Positions 6,461-9,223 of a stretch of DNA of 9,223 nt are shown here, in pieces (position 1 is the first letter of the stretch; each line of letters starts with the position of its first letter). Both the position numbers and the translations under genes were made by a program. The notes below the pieces were generated by a model, which had not been told where the DNA came from, made no database searches, and saw only the letters and a list, made by a program, of their open reading frames with translations. Source of the stretch: Acidobacteriota bacterium (lineage in GTDB: Bacteria > Acidobacteriota > UBA6911 > RPQK01 > JAPXNP01). The stretch covers positions 1 through 9,223 of the forward strand of contig JAUWTT010000119.1 in NCBI GenBank assembly GCA_030614585.1, written 5' to 3'.

Positions 6461-8374
6461 ATGAAAACTAAAGCCTTTCTTTTTCTCACAATGACAGCTT
6501 TTCTGGGAGCTTGTGCAGTGCAGGAACCCGAGGAGCAAAAGGTGCCGTTTCAGACCTACTCTATTGAGCAGTTTCTGAAGACTGTTTCGATGGGAGGAGG
6601 ATACTTCAGTCCGGACGAGACCAAGCTCCTGGTCTACAGCAATGAAACCGGCATCTATAACGCTTATAGCATCAACATCTCAACCGGTGAGACGACGATG
6701 TTGACAGATTCAACCAACGAGACTGTTTTTCCTTACGGCTATATGCCCAATGACGAGCGGTTCCTTTACACCTCCGACCAGGGTGGAAACGAGATTAACC
6801 ATCTCTTCATCCGCGATCCCGAAGGAAATATCACCGAATTGACCGAAGGCGAAAATGCCAAGGAGGTTTTCTACGGGTTCGCCCATGACCTCACCTCTTT
6901 CTTTACCGGTAATAACCGCCGCGACTCCCGTTTTTTCGACGTTTACCAATGGGACATCGAGACGCTGGAACCCGAACTCATTTACAAGAACGAGGACGGG
7001 CTCAATCTGTCTGCCGTGAGCCGAAATGAGCGCTGGATAGTCTTGGAGAAGATTCACAACGACTTTGACACTGATCTCTACCTGGTGGATCGAGAGGGAG
7101 ATGGCAAACCTGTCCTGATCTCCGTCGAGGAGGGAGAGATCAGGCACTCTGCGGCCGATTTCACGCCTGATGACAAGAAGTTGCTCTACCTGACCGATGA
7201 AGGCAGCGACTGGCTTCATCTGATGAGTTATGACCTGGAAACGGGGGAGCGGAAAGAGGTCTTTCGTCCCCAGAAATGGGATGTCAGGTATGTCTACTAC
7301 AGCCATGAAGGCACTTACCGGGTCATCGGTGTAAATGAGAACGCCGTAACACAAATCATCATTGAAAACACGAACACGGGTGAAAAACTCGAGGTCGCAG
7401 ATCTACCCGAAGGTGATCTGTCGGGCGTCTCTTTTAGCCGAAGCGAAGAGTTGATGCAATTCTATATCATCAACGATAACGCGCCCTCGAACCTCTTCGT
7501 ATACAACCTGGCTACTGGAGAACCCACCCAATTGACCGACAACCTGAATCCGGAGATTCACGCGAACCACCTCGTCCAATCGGAGTTGATCACGATGAAG
7601 GCTCGAGACGGGCTTGAGTTCTACGGGTACTTGTACAAGCCACTGGAAGCCAATCCGGAAAACCAGGTCCCAGCTTTTCTGATGATACATGGTGGTCCAG
7701 GTGGCCAAAGCAGGCCCACTTATAACCCGTCCAAGCAGTTTCTGGTGAATCATGGCTACGCCGTGTTTGACTTGAATTATAGAGGTTCTTCAGGTTTTGG
7801 CCGTTCTTTCTCGATGGCGGATGATCAGAAGCACGGACGTGAACCCCTGTGGGAGTGCATCGATGCCAAGAACTGGCTAGCCAAGAACGTGGACTGGATT
7901 GATCCTGAGAAGATCGGTATTTTGGGCGGTTCCTACGGAGGTTACATGGTCATGGCAGCCTTGGCGTTCGAGCCGGAGGAATTTGCCGTTGGAGTTAATC
8001 TTTTTGGAGTCACGAACTGGGTCAGGACCCTGAAGAACATTCCCGCCTGGTGGGAGAGTCAAAAGTTTGCGCTGTATCGAGAACTCGGAAACCCCGAAAC
8101 CCAAGAGGATATGCTGTACGAGATCTCTCCGCTGTTTCATGCAGATCAGATCACCAGGCCGGTCATCATCCTGCAAGGAGCCAACGATCCGAGAGTCCTG
8201 CAAGTTGAAAGTGACGAAATGGTCGAGGCAATCCGAAACAAAGACGGGATTGTTGAATACGTCCTTTTTGGCGATGAGGGTCACGGATTCACGAAGACTG
8301 CCAATCGCATCCAGGGCTGGAACGCAATCCTTGCGTTTTCGGACAAGTATCTGAAAGGAACAGCTTCTGAATAG
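6461..8374 (+). CDS. S9-family (prolyl oligopeptidase-type) serine peptidase, lipoprotein
   Basis: This is a complete peptidase of 637 residues, the usual size for the family, which cleaves short peptides (dipeptidyl, acylaminoacyl or oligopeptidase activity). Residues 1-17 with the lipobox L-G-A-C18 mark a lipoprotein, so it should be tethered to a membrane and face the periplasm or outside. Residues about 40-375 form the beta-propeller that gates the active site, with TolB/WD40-like repeats such as "FSPDETKLLVYSN", "FTPDDKKLLYLTD" and "YNLATGEPTQLTD". Residues about 385-635 are the alpha/beta-hydrolase domain: HGGPGG (410-415) with the oxyanion loop, "NYRGSSGFGRSF", nucleophile Ser491 in GGSYGG, Asp576 in GANDPRV and His608 in GDEGHGF. 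The triad order and spacing are intact, so activity is expected. The S9 subgroup (S9B or S9C) cannot be fixed by eye. Neighbouring secreted proteins fit a role in peptide nutrition, which is inferred. It stands alone with no downstream gene in the same unit. Confidence 0.95.
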   Translation: MKTKAFLFLTMTAFLGACAVQEPEEQKVPFQTYSIEQFLKTVSMGGGYFSPDETKLLVYSNETGIYNAYSINISTGETTMLTDSTNETVFPYGYMPNDERFLYTSDQGGNEINHLFIRDPEGNITELTEGENAKEVFYGFAHDLTSFFTGNNRRDSRFFDVYQWDIETLEPELIYKNEDGLNLSAVSRNERWIVLEKIHNDFDTDLYLVDREGDGKPVLISVEEGEIRHSAADFTPDDKKLLYLTDEGSDWLHLMSYDLETGERKEVFRPQKWDVRYVYYSHEGTYRVIGVNENAVTQIIIENTNTGEKLEVADLPEGDLSGVSFSRSEELMQFYIINDNAPSNLFVYNLATGEPTQLTDNLNPEIHANHLVQSELITMKARDGLEFYGYLYKPLEANPENQVPAFLMIHGGPGGQSRPTYNPSKQFLVNHGYAVFDLNYRGSSGFGRSFSMADDQKHGREPLWECIDAKNWLAKNVDWIDPEKIGILGGSYGGYMVMAALAFEPEEFAVGVNLFGVTNWVRTLKNIPAWWESQKFALYRELGNPETQEDMLYEISPLFHADQITRPVIILQGANDPRVLQVESDEMVEAIRNKDGIVEYVLFGDEGHGFTKTANRIQGWNAILAFSDKYLKGTASE

Positions 8375-8387
8375 AATTTCCGAAGAA

Positions 8388-8400
8388 GTCGCGTAGCGAC
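8388..8400. terminator. Short hairpin 14 bp after the S9 peptidase stop
   Basis: GTCGC-GTA-GCGAC forms a perfect five-base-pair GC-rich stem with a three-base loop. It is placed where a terminator for the peptidase gene is expected. It is followed by CTTTGG rather than a clear T-run, so it is weak as an intrinsic terminator and may only protect the 3' end of the message or belong to a dispersed repeat. Confidence 0.35.
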
Positions 8401-8482
8401 CTTTGGTCACAGGATCTTGATAACGACGTACCTGGGGCTGGGGAGGCTGGATGAAGCCCAGAGAATTCCGGCAGGCTTTGAC

Positions 8483-8501
8483 GTCCTGAGTCCTGAGTCC
8501 T
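8483..8501. repeat. GTCCTGA heptamer tandem repeat
   Basis: Two full copies and a partial third copy of GTCCTGA stand head to tail (8483-8489, 8490-8496, 8497-8501), followed by TAAAAAC. It is a minisatellite-like tract that may vary in copy number by slippage. No function is apparent. Confidence 0.7.
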
Positions 8502-8587
8502 AAAAACACTGTTGCACACTGTACTGCTGAGTTGAGGGTGTCGTCTCGATTCTTGCGACATACTCGGATTGGCTCCGCTTCACCTGT

Positions 8588-8692
8588 TCCCAACAGACGA
8601 TGGTGTTGGGCACGAAGGAGATGACGACCGACTCGGAACAAGTTCTGAACTGAGGCATGGACGGCCAGGAATTGCGGGGCTTTGAAAGCCAA
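8588..8692 (-). pseudogene. Degraded C-terminal tail of a DDE-type transposase
   Basis: In one minus-strand frame the sequence reads "FLAVHASVQ" followed by "NLFRVGRHLLRAQHHRLL". From memory this closely resembles the last 40 or so residues of a family of DDE transposases, whose tail has the form "VH..I.NLFR.GRHL.RA..YR.LR..AF..W". The similarity stops at HHRLLG, where the expected R..AF..W continuation is lost, and nothing upstream (toward higher coordinates) resembles the catalytic domain. I therefore read it as a short scar of an insertion sequence. The family assignment rests on recall. Confidence 0.45.
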
Positions 8693-8697
8693 GTCCA

Positions 8698-8756
8698 TCC
8701 GGCATCCGGTATCCTCCTTCGCTCTCCGAGCTATGGAGGACAGGTCCGGCATCCGG
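8698..8756. repeat. Hairpin flanked by 12-bp direct repeats
   Basis: TCCGGCATCCGG occurs at 8698-8709 and again at 8745-8756. Between them TCCTCC (8712-8717) pairs with GGAGGA (8735-8740), and inside that GCTC (8721-8724) pairs with GAGC (8728-8731) around a TCC loop. The direct repeats could be a target-site duplication around a tiny palindromic insertion or simply part of a dispersed repeat unit. Confidence 0.6.
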
Positions 8757-8767
8757 CAGCTATCATT

Positions 8768-8849
8768 CTTTGTCGTGAACTTAATCGCGAACTTTGTCGG
8801 AATCCGCGTGGACGAATCGACAAGGTTCACGACAAAGCTTACGACAAAG
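8768..8849. repeat. Inverted repeat related to the element at 2795-2937
   Basis: CTTTGTCGTGAAC (8768-8780) and GTTCACGACAAAG (8825-8837) are perfect 13-base inverted arms. The complementarity continues inward after an 11-base asymmetric insertion: CTTTGTCG at 8792-8799 lies opposite CGACAAG at 8818-8824. A further TTACGACAAAG (8839-8849) repeats the right arm in direct orientation. GGTTCACGACAAAG (8824-8837) is identical to 2895-2908, linking the two loci as one repeat family. Downstream GGGAACCG and CTTGTCAC (within 8849-8872) recall the outer arm of the first copy. Confidence 0.65.
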
Positions 8850-8964
8850 GGAACCGATCCGGCACTTGTCACTTGATATGTGTCACTGGTCCCGGGCCCT
8901 TCAACGGTCTTGGAAGTATCTACACCGCGAATCCTTTTTTCCCGATTCCATCTTGCAGAACGAT

Positions 8965-8993
8965 CATTGTTAGTCTACACTTGCATGTAATAT
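8965..8993 (+). promoter_or_regulatory. Possible sigma-70-type promoter for the PQQ-like protein gene
   Basis: TAATAT (8988-8993) is a good -10 candidate about 75 bases before the start codon. The -35 partner is weak: CATTGT (8965-8970) gives a 17-base spacer, and TTGTTA (8967-8972) gives 15. The surrounding DNA is A+T-rich compared with the gap to its left, in keeping with a promoter. TTCCCGATTC occurs on both sides (8939-8948 and 8993-9002). Confidence 0.35.
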
Positions 8994-9034
8994 TCCCGAT
9001 TCTTATTTTCACCGATTACTTATCAGTAGAGTCC

Positions 9035-9049
9035 CCTGACCCGGTCAGG
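9035..9049. promoter_or_regulatory. Perfect palindrome just before the ribosome site of the last gene
   Basis: CCTGACC-C-GGTCAGG has seven-base arms around a single central C. It sits in the presumed leader, 6 bases before the AGGA Shine-Dalgarno core (9056-9059). As DNA it could be a dimeric repressor's operator; a real RNA hairpin would need a larger loop, giving a five-base-pair stem. Its position fits control of transcription or translation of the downstream gene. Confidence 0.4.
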
Positions 9050-9067
9050 AACGAAAGGAATGAAGAT

Positions 9068-9223
9068 ATGTTGAAGTTTGGCTGTTCTCGAAACACGCAT
9101 CTAGTGCGGGTTGTATTCTCCCTGATGTTCTTGACCTTCCTCTGTTTACCTCAACAATCGCTCTTCGCTCAGGAGGGAACTCAGAAGTGGGCCTTTGATA
9201 CAGGTGGAAGCATTCAATCTTCG
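9068..9223 (+). CDS. Secreted PQQ-like beta-propeller protein (N-terminal 52 residues only)
   Basis: Too short to be listed as a complete frame, this gene begins at ATG 9068, 8 bases after AGGA (9056-9059), and runs off the right edge in frame for 52 codons. An earlier ATG at 9060 hits a stop after four codons, so it is not the start. Residues about 13-37 are a hydrophobic signal segment ("VVFSLMFLTFLCLP") ending in "LFAQ". The mature part opens "GTQKWAFDTGGSIQSS", the diagnostic first-blade pattern of PQQ-like (quinoprotein-type) beta-propellers, where W-x-F-x-T-G is followed by "SSPA" and a "GTIYVGS" strand. In this family the propeller is often a structural or binding scaffold without PQQ, so enzyme activity should not be assumed. 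Likely exported to the periplasm or cell surface. Confidence 0.8.
   Translation, partial: MLKFGCSRNTHLVRVVFSLMFLTFLCLPQQSLFAQEGTQKWAFDTGGSIQSS

Larger units (their letters stand above)
8375..9067. other. Repeat-rich intergenic region without an intact gene
   Basis: About 690 bp lie between the S9 peptidase stop and the next start. No reading frame here has a credible start plus recognisable product; the long minus-strand frame crossing it also overlaps the peptidase gene and is antisense there. The stretch contains a short hairpin, a heptamer tandem repeat, a degraded transposase tail, a hairpin between direct repeats, a large inverted repeat, and then the leader of the next gene. Such stacking of small repeats and a transposase scar suggests an old insertion hotspot. 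Confidence 0.7.

Noticed and set aside
6710..7354. A 214-codon minus-strand frame inside the S9 peptidase gene
   Set aside because: It lies opposite the propeller domain, has no recognisable motif or ribosome site, and is explained by the codon pattern of the real gene.
7877..8872. A 331-codon minus-strand open frame
   Set aside because: Its last half is antisense to the catalytic domain of the S9 peptidase, including the Asp and His regions, and its first part reads through repeats. Only the short transposase-like stretch at 8588-8692 has any meaning.

Overview
The window is bacterial, with compact genes, short intergenic gaps, Shine-Dalgarno sites and signal peptides. It looks like an environmental heterotroph from a phylum rich in secreted repeat proteins. 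The tandem "AQFGDGAG...ITLFNPS" modules at 5052-6308, the beta-helix protein, the PQQ-like propeller and a transposase relic ending in NLFR-GRHLLRA would fit Acidobacteriota, or the Planctomycetota/Verrucomicrobiota side. This is inference from protein style; no rRNA or tRNA is present to settle it.

Layout: (1) 1-1500, minus strand, the N-terminal 500 codons of an exported FN3-like plus right-handed beta-helix protein that runs off the left edge. (2) 1784-2761, plus strand, divergent from it, an exported protein of unknown function built of five propeller-like repeats. (3) 2762-3101, a gap holding a large palindromic element. (4) 3102-3896, plus strand, a cytidylate-kinase-like protein with a C-terminal BON-like domain. 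(5) 4006-4806, minus strand, a cytoplasmic MBL-fold hydrolase with a stretched metal motif, convergent with the kinase. (6) 5052-6308, minus strand, an exported multi-domain protein. (7) 6461-8374, plus strand, divergent from it, a lipoprotein S9-family serine peptidase with a complete catalytic triad. (8) 8375-9067, a repeat-rich gap with a degraded transposase tail, a hairpin between direct repeats, and an inverted repeat that shares a 14-bp core with the element at 2795-2937. (9) 9068 to the right edge, plus strand, the start of an exported PQQ-like beta-propeller protein.

No operon is evident: every neighbouring pair is divergent, convergent or separated by a long gap. What the genes share is location. 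Five of the seven products carry export signals (four Sec signal peptides and one lipoprotein signal), so the region mainly encodes envelope or extracellular proteins for binding and degrading polymers and peptides. The kinase and the MBL hydrolase are cytoplasmic exceptions. I see no phage, CRISPR, toxin-antitoxin or obvious defence system. The most unusual material is the palindromic repeat family, the altered metal motif of the MBL protein and the unclassified five-repeat protein.
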